Shown here in pieces: positions 1 through 6,926 of a stretch of DNA of 13,505 nt. The notes beneath the pieces were generated by a model. It did not search any database and was not told the DNA's origin. It saw only the letters and a list, made by a program, of their open reading frames with translations. The stretch lies in assembly GCA_017646185.1 (NCBI GenBank), contig JAGCNA010000120.1, positions 1 through 13,505 of the forward strand, given 5' to 3'. Each line of letters opens with the position of its first letter. The first letter of the stretch is position 1. Source of the stretch: Clostridia bacterium (GTDB lineage Bacteria > Bacillota > Clostridia > Oscillospirales > CAG-382). A program made the translations under genes and the position numbers.

Positions 1-979
1 CGCCTTTTCCCGAAAGAGCATTGGAAAACAAAACCTTTTTGGAATATGCACCGCCGAATCGCTGGGCGACGGAATTGAGCTTATACAACTCTTCAGTTTC
101 AACGGCGCCGTTTTTGCAAGAGATGAATATGGGCATCATCCCTCTCATAAGCATAACATCGATTTCGTTTTTTGTATCGAACTTTTCGTCAGACCCGTCC
201 CAATCTATGCAAACACCGTTCATACAGTCATTGTAAACAAAATTACCTTGGGTATCAACAGCCTGCTTTGCCGAAAGAAAGACGATCATCTCCAGCGCCA
301 TTCCCGCTTTGGAAAGACAGTGTTTTACCGTTTCGTTTTTATAAAGTATCTTTTCGCCGTCGAAGGAGATAAGCTCTCTTTTTTCAAGCTCTTTGCAAAT
401 ACCGCTGTCCTTTTTAAGGTTATTCACAGCGGCGTTCCACGCCTTTACGTTCTTTCTGCAAATATCCCATACACTAAGAATATCGGACTCCCGATCTGTT
501 CCAAAGCTTTTTCCCTCAACAACATCACCGCCGTAGATACGCACGTTTTCTTTAACGGAAAGACAGGAATTTTCGTTTACAGAAAGCACGTTACCGTCGT
601 TATCGCAATCGTATATCTTGTTGTTGTTTATATTATATCTGTGAAGCTGCACGTTTTTGTCTTTATACCGCTCGTAAACAATACCTGCAGCAGTGAGGAA
701 AAGACCGTCGCCTCCCGTAAGACCGAAGGCGCAATCGCCGTATTTTTCCACTATATCGGAAAGCAAAGCAACAATGCTTTTAAGGTTGTTTCTGTTTACG
801 CTTTTGCAGATAAAATCAACCGTTTGTCCTCTTTCCGCAAACAGCTTTTCATAACGGGTTGCGTGGGCATCAAGCTCTTTTTTCTTATCACCCAAAAATA
901 TTACCCGTTCAGGTATCGCAGAAAGGCAAGCACAAATATTCTCCACACAGGTTTTATCAAAAAATTCGATAAATGTCAT
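1..979 (-). CDS. Card1-like DUF1887 nuclease (CARF plus PD-(D/E)xK-like domain), C-terminus cut by window edge
   Basis: The reading frame is open for 326 codons from the ATG at 979 to the left edge, with no stop in the window. An in-frame TGA at 988-986 and the ribosome binding site AGGTGA (991-986, 6-nt spacer) fix the start. The N-terminal half has a Rossmann/CARF-like look: a beta strand PERVIFLGD near residues 23-31 and an LTGGDG turn at 87-92, where CARF proteins of this kind carry a TGGT/K-type motif. The C-terminal half carries DUF1887 hallmarks: GMALEM (226-231), CIDWDG, NEIDV (271-275), PIFISCKNG (283-291), EELYKL, and SVAQRFGGAY near the edge. D274 and K289 fit a PD-(D/E)xK active site, but S287 replaces the acidic residue of the (D/E)xK element. 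Characterised relatives (Card1) are nucleases activated by cyclic oligoadenylate in type III CRISPR immunity. No CRISPR gene or array is seen here, so ligand and role are unknown. The protein is cysteine-rich. Compared with Card1, roughly 40-50 residues are probably missing. Family assignment is confident; function is inferred. Confidence 0.85.
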   Translation of the reverse strand, partial: MTFIEFFDKTCVENICACLSAIPERVIFLGDKKKELDAHATRYEKLFAERGQTVDFICKSVNRNNLKSIVALLSDIVEKYGDCAFGLTGGDGLFLTAAGIVYERYKDKNVQLHRYNINNNKIYDCDNDGNVLSVNENSCLSVKENVRIYGGDVVEGKSFGTDRESDILSVWDICRKNVKAWNAAVNNLKKDSGICKELEKRELISFDGEKILYKNETVKHCLSKAGMALEMIVFLSAKQAVDTQGNFVYNDCMNGVCIDWDGSDEKFDTKNEIDVMLMRGMMPIFISCKNGAVETEELYKLNSVAQRFGGAYSKKVLFSNALSGKG

Positions 980-1061
980 TTTATATCACCTAAAAGAAGC
1001 TTTTTCAAAAAATCACAGAATCGGACACAGAAATATTTTATAATTTAACCTATTCCCTAAA

Positions 1062-1090
1062 ATTATATATCTATGCAAAATAAATGTCAA
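1062..1090 (-). promoter_or_regulatory. Consensus sigma-A promoter for the DUF1887 gene
   Basis: On the minus strand, TTGACA (1090-1085) and TATAAT (1067-1062) are both perfect matches and are separated by exactly 17 nt. Transcription would begin near 1055, leaving a leader of about 75 nt before the ATG at 979. The two outer bases of the -35 box are also the last bases of the terminator stem of the upstream ABC transporter gene, so terminator and promoter interlock. Confidence 0.8.
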
Positions 1091-1114
1091 GGGACTCTAT
1101 GTAAAGAGTCCCTT
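1077..1114 (-). terminator. Terminator hairpin after the ABC transporter gene
   Basis: A perfect 10-bp stem (arms 1105-1114 and 1089-1098) with a 6-nt loop (1099-1104) lies 13 nt past the TAA stop of the ABC transporter gene at 1128. On the minus strand the stem is followed by a T-rich but interrupted tract (GACATTTATTTT). The tract is not a clean T-run, so termination may be partial and some read-through into the DUF1887 gene is possible. Confidence 0.6.
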
Positions 1115-1127
1115 TGAAGTTTGGTTT

Positions 1128-4112
1128 TTATTCTGTGCGCAGAGCGACAACGGGGTCTTTTCTTGCGGCACTTATTGCGGGAATAATACCGGAGAACATT
1201 GTTAAAACAACGCTGATAGCAACCAGAATGACAGCGGCAAGTATGGGAAGTGCCGCACTGAGATTGCCGATACCGGTAAGGTGATGCAGGATCATATTAA
1301 TGGGTATGCAAAGCAAGTAGGTAACAATTACGCCTACCAAGCCGGATGCAAGACCGATAATAACGGTTTCTGCATTGAACATAGTTGAAATATTACGCTT
1401 TGATGCGCCCAAAGCACGGAGAATACCGATCTCTTTTGTACGCTCCTGAACGGAAATAAGAGTGATAACACCAATCATTATAGAAGATACAATAAGAGAA
1501 ACCGCAACGAAAGCAATGAGTACGTAAGTGATAGCATTGATAATGGTGGTTATGGAGGACATCATAAGTCCAACGTAATCGGTATATGCGATCTGCTTAA
1601 GCTCGTCAACAGAACTGTTGTATTCCGCTATTGCTTCTTCGATAATATCCTTGTTTTCGAAAGAAGATGCAAAGAGATTTATGGAAGAAGGAGTTTCGAT
1701 ATCAACGTAACCCAGTTTATGAAGATTTGCTTCGTAATTGGACTGTGAAAATTCAAGCACCGCTTCGTAATAATCTGCGCACTGTTCAGTGGTGTAAGAA
1801 AGCATAGCAGCATCAAGCATTGCGGCAAGCTGGGAAGCTTCCATACCTGCAAGCTGTGCCTGAACTTTTGCGGCATATTGAGCGGTAAACTGTTCTGCCA
1901 GCAAAGAGAAGAATATCTCTCTTATCTCTTCGTCGCTCATTACATCGATATAGTCCGCAACGCCGTCTTCACTCATACCCATCTGCTGTGCAAGACCTTT
2001 TATAAGATTTGCGCGCATTTCTTCCATTGTCATGGATTCAAGCATAGTGTTAACGGTGAGAGCGATTTCCGTTTCGGAAGGGATAGACATAATGGTGATA
2101 TATGCCTTTGCTTTTCCTGCTTCATCAAGTGTTTCGATATGGGCACGGAACGCCGCTTCCTTTTCCTCCGGAGAAATATCTGCGGAAGAATCCTTAAAGG
2201 GAAGACCGGTGAAAATATCAATATCCGGTGTTTTGATCTGGTTTTGAACTGCTTCGGATTTAACGCCCTGCTCTATAATATGCTCTGTAAGCTTGCTGGT
2301 ATAGCAGATAGCGCCGGTAAGCATAGAGGAGACGGAATCTTCGTTGGGGCGTACGATACCGGATACCTTCAAGGGAATTCCATTATCGTAGAGATAACGC
2401 ATACCTGCATCGGTATCTCTGAGATCTATATACAGACCTGTGTCTTTATCAATAGTATAGCAAGAGGAATTAAGCACGGTGCGGAATTCCATATCGCATA
2501 TTTCTTCATAGGTCCAGCTGTTGTTGGGAAGTTCAAGATCGGTACCGTTTTTAACGGCATCAAATACAGCCTCCATATCCGCTTTGGTAAGAAGACCAAG
2601 CGCATAGAGTGTCATATCGTCAAGCTCGTTGTTTTCGTCAAGCACCAGAACTATTTCGTTATATTCGGTAGGCCAGGTGCCGTACGCAAGCTCGTATTGC
2701 TTTTCCACAAGCTCGCTTACAAGCTTGCCTTTTTCGCCGGGAAGCATCTCTTGCCACATAGTATTGGAAGACGAACTTGCCGCGCCGCTAAACATACCGC
2801 CGCCCATCATATTGGACATATCCATACCGAAGTTTTCAAGCAAAAGCTCGCCCAAAAGCTTTTGGGTATCAGATTCGATGATCTTTCCTGCTTCGTCTTT
2901 GGTGTAAACCAAAAGGTTAAGATTATAGGTATACTGAATTCCGTTAAGAGCTTCTTTAAGTTTTTCGTTTTCGGAAGCATCGGACATTTCGTTTTCTATA
3001 TATTCTTTAAAGGCTTTAAGGTCGTTTTCGGTAGCTTCTGTGTTATTAACAGCGTTTATCAAAGCCGCAAGCATTGCCTTTTGGTAAACTGCGTCCTTTT
3101 CGTGCTCTTCGATAGATTCCGCCTGACCCATAAAGGTGGTAAGCAGAGTACTCATATCAAGATGCTGTGCTTGAATGGTAAGAGGATAAGAAGACAAGGT
3201 TTCTTCCTGCACAGTATCTATATACGTTGTCATACCGTTGGAAACAGCATATATAAGCGCAATACCGATAATACCTATACTACCTGCAAACGAGGTGAGC
3301 ATAGTACGTCCCTTTTTGCTGATAAGGTTTTTAAGAGAAAGCACAAAAGAGGTAGCAAAGGAAAGAGAGGGCATTTTGATTTTCTTTTTTGCCAACTCTT
3401 TTTCTTTAATACGTTCCTTATCAAGCTCTTCCTGTGTAAGGGGTGCTGTATCGCCGAGGATGGTACCGTCTACCATTCTGATAATACGGGTAGAATAAGT
3501 TTCGGCAAGCTCGGGGTTATGGGTAACCATAATTACAAGACGGTCTCTTGCAATTTCTTTAAGAATGTCCATAACCTGAACGCTGGTTTCGGTATCCAAA
3601 GCACCGGTAGGTTCATCCGCAAGGATAATATCGGGATTATTTACGATTGCACGGGCAATAGCAACACGCTGCATCTGACCGCCGGACATTTCACCCGGCT
3701 TCTTTTTGATATGGTCTGCAAGCCCTACTTTTTCCAAAGCTTCTTTTGCTCTTCTGCGGCGTTCACGCTTGGAAACACCGGAAAGAGATAACGCCAGCTC
3801 TACGTTTTGAAGTACGCTCTGGTGAGGGATAAGGTTGTAACTCTGGAAGACAAAACCGATAGAATGATTACGGTATGTATCCCAATCACGGGCGTTAAAA
3901 TCCTTTGTACTCTTGCCGTTAATAAACAGATCACCCGAGGAATAACGGTCCAGACCGCCGATAATGTTCAGCATGGTTGTCTTACCGCATCCCGAAGGGC
4001 CGAGTATGGAAACGAATTCGCAATCGCGGAACTGAAGATCCACACCTCTTAAGGCAAAGACCTTGGTATCGCCTGCAGAGTATTCTTTTTTAATACTTTT
4101 TAGTTCAAGCAT
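1128..4112 (-). CDS. MacB-like fused ABC transporter ATPase-permease with giant extracytoplasmic domain
   Basis: This is a 994-residue protein. Residues 1-225 form a LolD/MacB-type ATPase: Walker A GPSGCGKT (38-45), Q-loop Q90, signature SGGQ (143-146), Walker B IILADE (162-167) and H-loop H198. A charged linker (about 225-248) leads to TM1 (about 273-294). An extracytoplasmic region of about 555 residues follows, then three C-terminal TM segments (about 855-887, 911-940, 953-981). The FtsX-type coupling motif RTKEIGILRALGASKRN lies at 891-907. MacB/FtsX-family permeases usually couple ATP hydrolysis to work on the outside face, such as peptide or toxin export or hydrolase control, rather than ordinary import; the substrate here is unknown. 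The ectodomain is far longer than MacB's and includes a Met/Gly/Ser-rich patch (430-450). The start at 4112 is chosen because AGGAGG (4123-4118) sits 5 nt upstream. The frame stays open to 4265, but that extension overlaps pgsA and has no such site. It is third in a likely ftsH-pgsA-ABC operon. Confidence 0.9.
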   Translation of the reverse strand: MLELKSIKKEYSAGDTKVFALRGVDLQFRDCEFVSILGPSGCGKTTMLNIIGGLDRYSSGDLFINGKSTKDFNARDWDTYRNHSIGFVFQSYNLIPHQSVLQNVELALSLSGVSKRERRRRAKEALEKVGLADHIKKKPGEMSGGQMQRVAIARAIVNNPDIILADEPTGALDTETSVQVMDILKEIARDRLVIMVTHNPELAETYSTRIIRMVDGTILGDTAPLTQEELDKERIKEKELAKKKIKMPSLSFATSFVLSLKNLISKKGRTMLTSFAGSIGIIGIALIYAVSNGMTTYIDTVQEETLSSYPLTIQAQHLDMSTLLTTFMGQAESIEEHEKDAVYQKAMLAALINAVNNTEATENDLKAFKEYIENEMSDASENEKLKEALNGIQYTYNLNLLVYTKDEAGKIIESDTQKLLGELLLENFGMDMSNMMGGGMFSGAASSSSNTMWQEMLPGEKGKLVSELVEKQYELAYGTWPTEYNEIVLVLDENNELDDMTLYALGLLTKADMEAVFDAVKNGTDLELPNNSWTYEEICDMEFRTVLNSSCYTIDKDTGLYIDLRDTDAGMRYLYDNGIPLKVSGIVRPNEDSVSSMLTGAICYTSKLTEHIIEQGVKSEAVQNQIKTPDIDIFTGLPFKDSSADISPEEKEAAFRAHIETLDEAGKAKAYITIMSIPSETEIALTVNTMLESMTMEEMRANLIKGLAQQMGMSEDGVADYIDVMSDEEIREIFFSLLAEQFTAQYAAKVQAQLAGMEASQLAAMLDAAMLSYTTEQCADYYEAVLEFSQSNYEANLHKLGYVDIETPSSINLFASSFENKDIIEEAIAEYNSSVDELKQIAYTDYVGLMMSSITTIINAITYVLIAFVAVSLIVSSIMIGVITLISVQERTKEIGILRALGASKRNISTMFNAETVIIGLASGLVGVIVTYLLCIPINMILHHLTGIGNLSAALPILAAVILVAISVVLTMFSGIIPAISAARKDPVVALRTE

Positions 4113-4123
4113 ACAAGCCTCCT
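4113..4123 (-). promoter_or_regulatory. Ribosome binding site that fixes the ABC transporter start
   Basis: AGGAGG at 4123-4118 lies 5 nt before the ATG at 4112. It supports this internal start over the longer open frame reaching 4265, which would overlap pgsA by about 100 bases. Confidence 0.85.
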
Positions 4124-4164
4124 GAAAATGTATATGAAAATTTTTAATTACAATTAAGTGCCGT

Positions 4165-4737
4165 TTATTTATTCTGTTCGGTTGCGGAATTAATAAACAA
4201 ACGATAATAAAACCTGATATAAAGTCCCAGACTGAACACCAAGGAAACCGCGCTGATAATAACAACCGACGCAGAAAAAGCGGTGTTCATCTCCGGAAAG
4301 ATCATAAACAGTACCATAGCAGCGTAGAGTATTACGGTATTTGCTTTTCCATACCATTTTGCGCTGTTAACGGAATCGAATTTTTTAATAGCGACCATTC
4401 CCATTATCAGCATTACTATCTCTTTGATAACGAACATGCCCACCAACAGCCAAACGTGTTTTATACGTGTGGCAATACAAAATATGACAGTAATCTGTGT
4501 AAGCTTATCGGCTATCGGATCAAGTATTTTCCCGAAATCGGAAACCATATTAAAGCTTCGCGCAATTATACCGTCCACAACGTCTGTCAATCCCGAAATA
4601 AGAATTATCGCAACTGCCGCGATATATTGCTCTTCAAAGCAATAAAGATAAACTATAACGGGAATAAGCAAAAGCCGGATTATGCTTAATAAATTCGGCA
4701 AAGTAAATATCTGTTCTTTTTTCAGTATTCTGTTCAT
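4165..4737 (-). CDS. pgsA: CDP-alcohol phosphatidyltransferase, probable phosphatidylglycerophosphate synthase
   Basis: This 190-residue integral membrane protein would condense CDP-diacylglycerol with an alcohol, most likely glycerol-3-phosphate, in the first committed step to phosphatidylglycerol and cardiolipin. The family signature DGxxAR-x8-GxxxDxxxD is complete: D55-G56, A59-R60, G69, D73 and D77, with the extra upstream D52. The N-terminal LPNLLSIIRLLLIPV and the later SAKWYGKANT stretch (125-134) are typical of PgsA. The length is normal and there are about five to six hydrophobic helices. The ATG at 4737 is preceded by AGAGG (4747-4743, 5-nt spacer). It begins 18 nt after the ftsH stop and ends 52 nt before the ABC transporter, so it is probably cotranscribed with both. 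A CDP-alcohol-type cardiolipin synthase has the same signature and cannot be excluded from sequence alone. Confidence 0.85.
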   Translation of the reverse strand: MNRILKKEQIFTLPNLLSIIRLLLIPVIVYLYCFEEQYIAAVAIILISGLTDVVDGIIARSFNMVSDFGKILDPIADKLTQITVIFCIATRIKHVWLLVGMFVIKEIVMLIMGMVAIKKFDSVNSAKWYGKANTVILYAAMVLFMIFPEMNTAFSASVVIISAVSLVFSLGLYIRFYYRLFINSATEQNK

Positions 4738-4755
4738 TTTATCCTCTATATAATG

Positions 4756-6567
4756 TCAGCTTTCCAGAATTTCCAAAAATTCTTTTCCGCTTACAGTTTC
4801 ATTATGATATAAATACAAGGCGAGTTCATCGAGCTTTTCGCGGTTTGCCGTTAAAATTTCCACGGCTTTATCAAATTGATTTTTAATAAGCTCTGCTATA
4901 AGGACATCTGCCTTCGCCATCGTGTCGGCAGAGCAATTCAAAACTGAATCACCGCCAAGATAAATATTCGTTTGTGATTCTAACGCCATCATACCAAAAT
5001 GAGTGCTCATCCCGAAACGCATAATTGCGGCACGGGCAAGCTTGGTAGCCTCCACAATATCGTTTGATGCACCCGTGGTAACTGTGCCTACACCGACCTG
5101 CTCTGCGGCGCGTCCCGCAGTCAGAATGGAAATTTTATTTTCAATTTCGCTTTTGGTAAGGAGATATCGGTTGTCTTTTTCAGCCTGCAGAGTATATCCC
5201 AAAGCGCCCGAGGTGCGGGGAACAATGGTGATTTTTTGTATCGGCGCGGAGCCCGGTTGCTTGGCGGCAACTATGGCGTGTCCCATTTCGTGATAGGCAA
5301 CCACAAGTTTTTCGTTATCTGTAAGGAGTGAATTATTCTTACGGTATCCGGCAATAACAACTTCTATGCTTTCTTCCAGATCCGGTTGCGTAACCGCTTC
5401 CCTGCCTGCTCTGACAGCACGCAAAGCACTCTCGTTGATAATATTCGCAAGCTCTGCACCCGAAGCGCCGGACGCCATTCTTGCTATGGAAAGATAATTT
5501 ATCTTACCGTCGGTTTTTATCTTTTGTGAATGAACCTTCAGTATAGCTTCTCTGCCCTTCAGATCCGGTAATTCCACGGGTATACGGCGGTCAAATCTGC
5601 CGGGACGTGTAAGCGCGGGGTCAAGGGTTTCGGGTCTGTTTGTGGCGGCAAGTATTATAACTCCGGCGTTTCCCTCAAAACCGTCCATTTCGGTTAAAAG
5701 CTGGTTAAGAGTCTGCTCTCTTTCGTCATTACTTCCTAAACGTCCGTCGCGCCGCTGACCTATTGCATCGATCTCATCAATAAAAATTATACACGGTGCT
5801 TTTTCTTTTGCTTGTTTAAAAAGGTCTCTTACCTTTGAGGCACCCATACCGACAAACATTTCAACAAATTCGGAACCCGACATTGAAAAGAAGGGCACGT
5901 TAGCTTCTCCCGCCACAGCCTTTGCTATCATTGTCTTTCCCGTACCGGGAGGTCCTACAAGCAATACGCCTTTAGGCATTGATGCGCCGATTTTAGAATA
6001 TTTTTCGGGATTATCAAGATAATCCACCACTTCTTTCAGACTTTCCTTTGCTTCGTCCACTCCCGCAACGTCAGAAAATCTGATACCGTCCGAGGATTTG
6101 ACGTATATCTTTGCGTTGCTTTTTCCCATGTTGAACATCATGGAATTGTTTCCGCCTGCTTTTTTCATAAACGCTTTGGACAGTATATTGCCCAAAATTA
6201 TGAAAAAAAGGATGGGAAATACCCAAGACAGCACAAAAGAAAGCAGAGGAGATGCTTCTTCGGCTATTTCACCGGAAAACACGGCGTTTGATTCGTGCAG
6301 ACGCTGTATGAGGTCGGGATCGTTAAGCGCGCCGGTCTTGTATATATTTTCTTCGGCTTTATCGGTGAATACAATATAGCTCGTGCTTATTTCCACCTTG
6401 CCTATATTGCCGGCGGCAGTCATGGTCATAAAGGTGCCGTAATCCACCTCTGTGATACGGTTTTCCGTAATACGCGGCATTGCAATAAGATTAAATAACA
6501 GTAACACCGCAAGGGCAACCGTATAAAACCATATCATTTGTTTGCGGGGTCTTTTTACTTCTTTCAA
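4756..6567 (-). CDS. ftsH: FtsH membrane-bound AAA+ zinc metalloprotease
   Basis: This 603-residue ATP-dependent protease of the cytoplasmic membrane extracts and degrades membrane and regulatory proteins as a hexamer. A basic N-terminus is followed by TM1 (about 13-30), a short extracytoplasmic domain and TM2 (about 108-129). The AAA+ module has Walker A GPPGTGKT (205-212), pore loop FVG (238-240), Walker B IIFIDE (260-265), and the second region of homology with arginine fingers R321/R324. The zinc site is HEMGH (426-430), and the Asp of TGASND (D503) is the likely third ligand. Length is within the FtsH range. The start is TTG at 6567: AGAGGT (6580-6575) sits 7 nt upstream, whereas the first ATG (6537, codon 11) has no Shine-Dalgarno and would cut into the basic segment before TM1. 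It heads the minus-strand block; the pgsA start is 18 nt downstream. Confidence 0.95.
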   Translation of the reverse strand: MKEVKRPRKQMIWFYTVALAVLLLFNLIAMPRITENRITEVDYGTFMTMTAAGNIGKVEISTSYIVFTDKAEENIYKTGALNDPDLIQRLHESNAVFSGEIAEEASPLLSFVLSWVFPILFFIILGNILSKAFMKKAGGNNSMMFNMGKSNAKIYVKSSDGIRFSDVAGVDEAKESLKEVVDYLDNPEKYSKIGASMPKGVLLVGPPGTGKTMIAKAVAGEANVPFFSMSGSEFVEMFVGMGASKVRDLFKQAKEKAPCIIFIDEIDAIGQRRDGRLGSNDEREQTLNQLLTEMDGFEGNAGVIILAATNRPETLDPALTRPGRFDRRIPVELPDLKGREAILKVHSQKIKTDGKINYLSIARMASGASGAELANIINESALRAVRAGREAVTQPDLEESIEVVIAGYRKNNSLLTDNEKLVVAYHEMGHAIVAAKQPGSAPIQKITIVPRTSGALGYTLQAEKDNRYLLTKSEIENKISILTAGRAAEQVGVGTVTTGASNDIVEATKLARAAIMRFGMSTHFGMMALESQTNIYLGGDSVLNCSADTMAKADVLIAELIKNQFDKAVEILTANREKLDELALYLYHNETVSGKEFLEILES

Positions 6568-6580
6568 AGCTTTTACCTCT
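6565..6580 (-). promoter_or_regulatory. Ribosome binding site and TTG start of ftsH
   Basis: AGAGGT (6580-6575), then a 7-nt spacer, then TTG (6567-6565). No in-frame ATG is available until codon 11, so initiation at TTG is the best reading. Confidence 0.75.
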
Positions 6581-6709
6581 TCGTGCTTTTTCGTACTGAC
6601 ATATTATGCACAGTTTATAAACCGAAAATTAACTTAAAGAAGTAAAAATCAAAAAAATTCACACAAAGCAAAAAAACGTATGTATAATAGCAAAAATTTC
6701 CTCACATAT

Positions 6710-6738
6710 AATATAACAGCAATATCAAGGAAAATCAA
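6710..6738 (-). promoter_or_regulatory. Candidate ftsH operon promoter
   Basis: On the minus strand, TTGATT (6738-6733) and TATATT (6715-6710) are separated by 17 nt, with 4/6 and 5/6 matches to consensus. It would give a leader of about 135 nt. In such AT-rich DNA chance matches are common, so this is only the best of several weak candidates. Confidence 0.35.
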
Positions 6739-6848
6739 TCATTTTAACAGATTTTTTACAGACTCGGTTTGTTTATTGTGCATTTGCATAACTAAACAAA
6801 AAAAATACAGATTTTATTATATAAAAAGTAAAAAAGTGGATATTAAAC

Positions 6849-6862
6849 CGAATAATAATTGA
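6849..6862 (+). promoter_or_regulatory. Putative ArgR box overlapping the -35
   Basis: CGAATAATAATTGA matches the classical ARG-box core TGAATWWWWATTCA at 12 of 14 positions and overlaps the argG -35 element. Four of the 14 positions accept any A or T, so an AT-rich background weakens the match. No argR gene is in the window. Confidence 0.4.
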
Positions 6863-6887
6863 CAAATCAGCCTTTTTATTGTATAAT
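6859..6887 (+). promoter_or_regulatory. Consensus sigma-A promoter of the arginine operon
   Basis: TTGACA (6859-6864) and TATAAT (6882-6887) are both exact, with a 17-nt spacer. Transcription should start near 6894, giving a leader of only about 33 nt before the argG ATG at 6927. A perfect promoter with a short leader suits control by a repressor binding over it. Confidence 0.85.
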
Positions 6888-6893
6888 ATTTCA
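6880..6893 (+). promoter_or_regulatory. Putative ArgR box overlapping the -10 and start site
   Basis: TGTATAATATTTCA matches the ARG-box core at 12 of 14 positions and covers the -10 box and transcription start. Its centre is 31 bp from that of the upstream candidate box, about three helical turns, so both would lie on the same DNA face. Part of the match is forced by the -10 sequence itself. Confidence 0.35.
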
Positions 6894-6926
6894 CAAATTT
6901 ACAGTATTTTTTCGGAGGCATTTATT

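Larger units (their letters stand above)
6568..6926. other. Divergent AT-rich intergenic regulatory region between ftsH and argG
   Basis: This is a gap of about 360 bp with no credible gene. It holds the consensus argG promoter (6859-6887), two ArgR-box-like sequences (6849-6862 and 6880-6893), a weaker candidate ftsH promoter (6710-6738), and a perfect 10-bp palindrome GTTTATAAAC (6613-6622) upstream of the ftsH ribosome binding site. A 60-codon plus-strand open frame (6680-6862) is A/T-biased, has no ribosome binding site and is not called. No riboswitch or T-box fold is recognised. Confidence 0.7.

Noticed and set aside
248..1048. A 266-codon plus-strand open frame
   Set aside because: It shares codon phase with the minus-strand DUF1887 gene and is its mirror image. 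It shows no ribosome binding site or family motif, whereas the minus strand gives a recognisable protein.
1878..3791. A 637-codon plus-strand open frame inside the ABC transporter gene
   Set aside because: It lies antisense to a gene with complete ATPase and permease motifs. Its protein is Cys/His/Phe-rich with no recognisable domain, as expected from the reverse of biased codons.
4113..4265. Upstream extension of the ABC transporter by 51 residues
   Set aside because: It overlaps pgsA, lacks a ribosome binding site, and is not part of the ABC ATPase fold. The AGGAGG at 4118-4123 points to the start at 4112.
6680..6862. A 60-codon plus-strand open frame in the ftsH-argG gap
   Set aside because: It is rich in Lys, Asn and Tyr from AT-rich DNA, has no Shine-Dalgarno, and overlaps the argG promoter region.
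6879..6926. Earlier ATG for argG
   Set aside because: It overlaps the -10 element and lies before the predicted transcription start. The GGAGG-preceded ATG at 6927 fits the family N-terminus.
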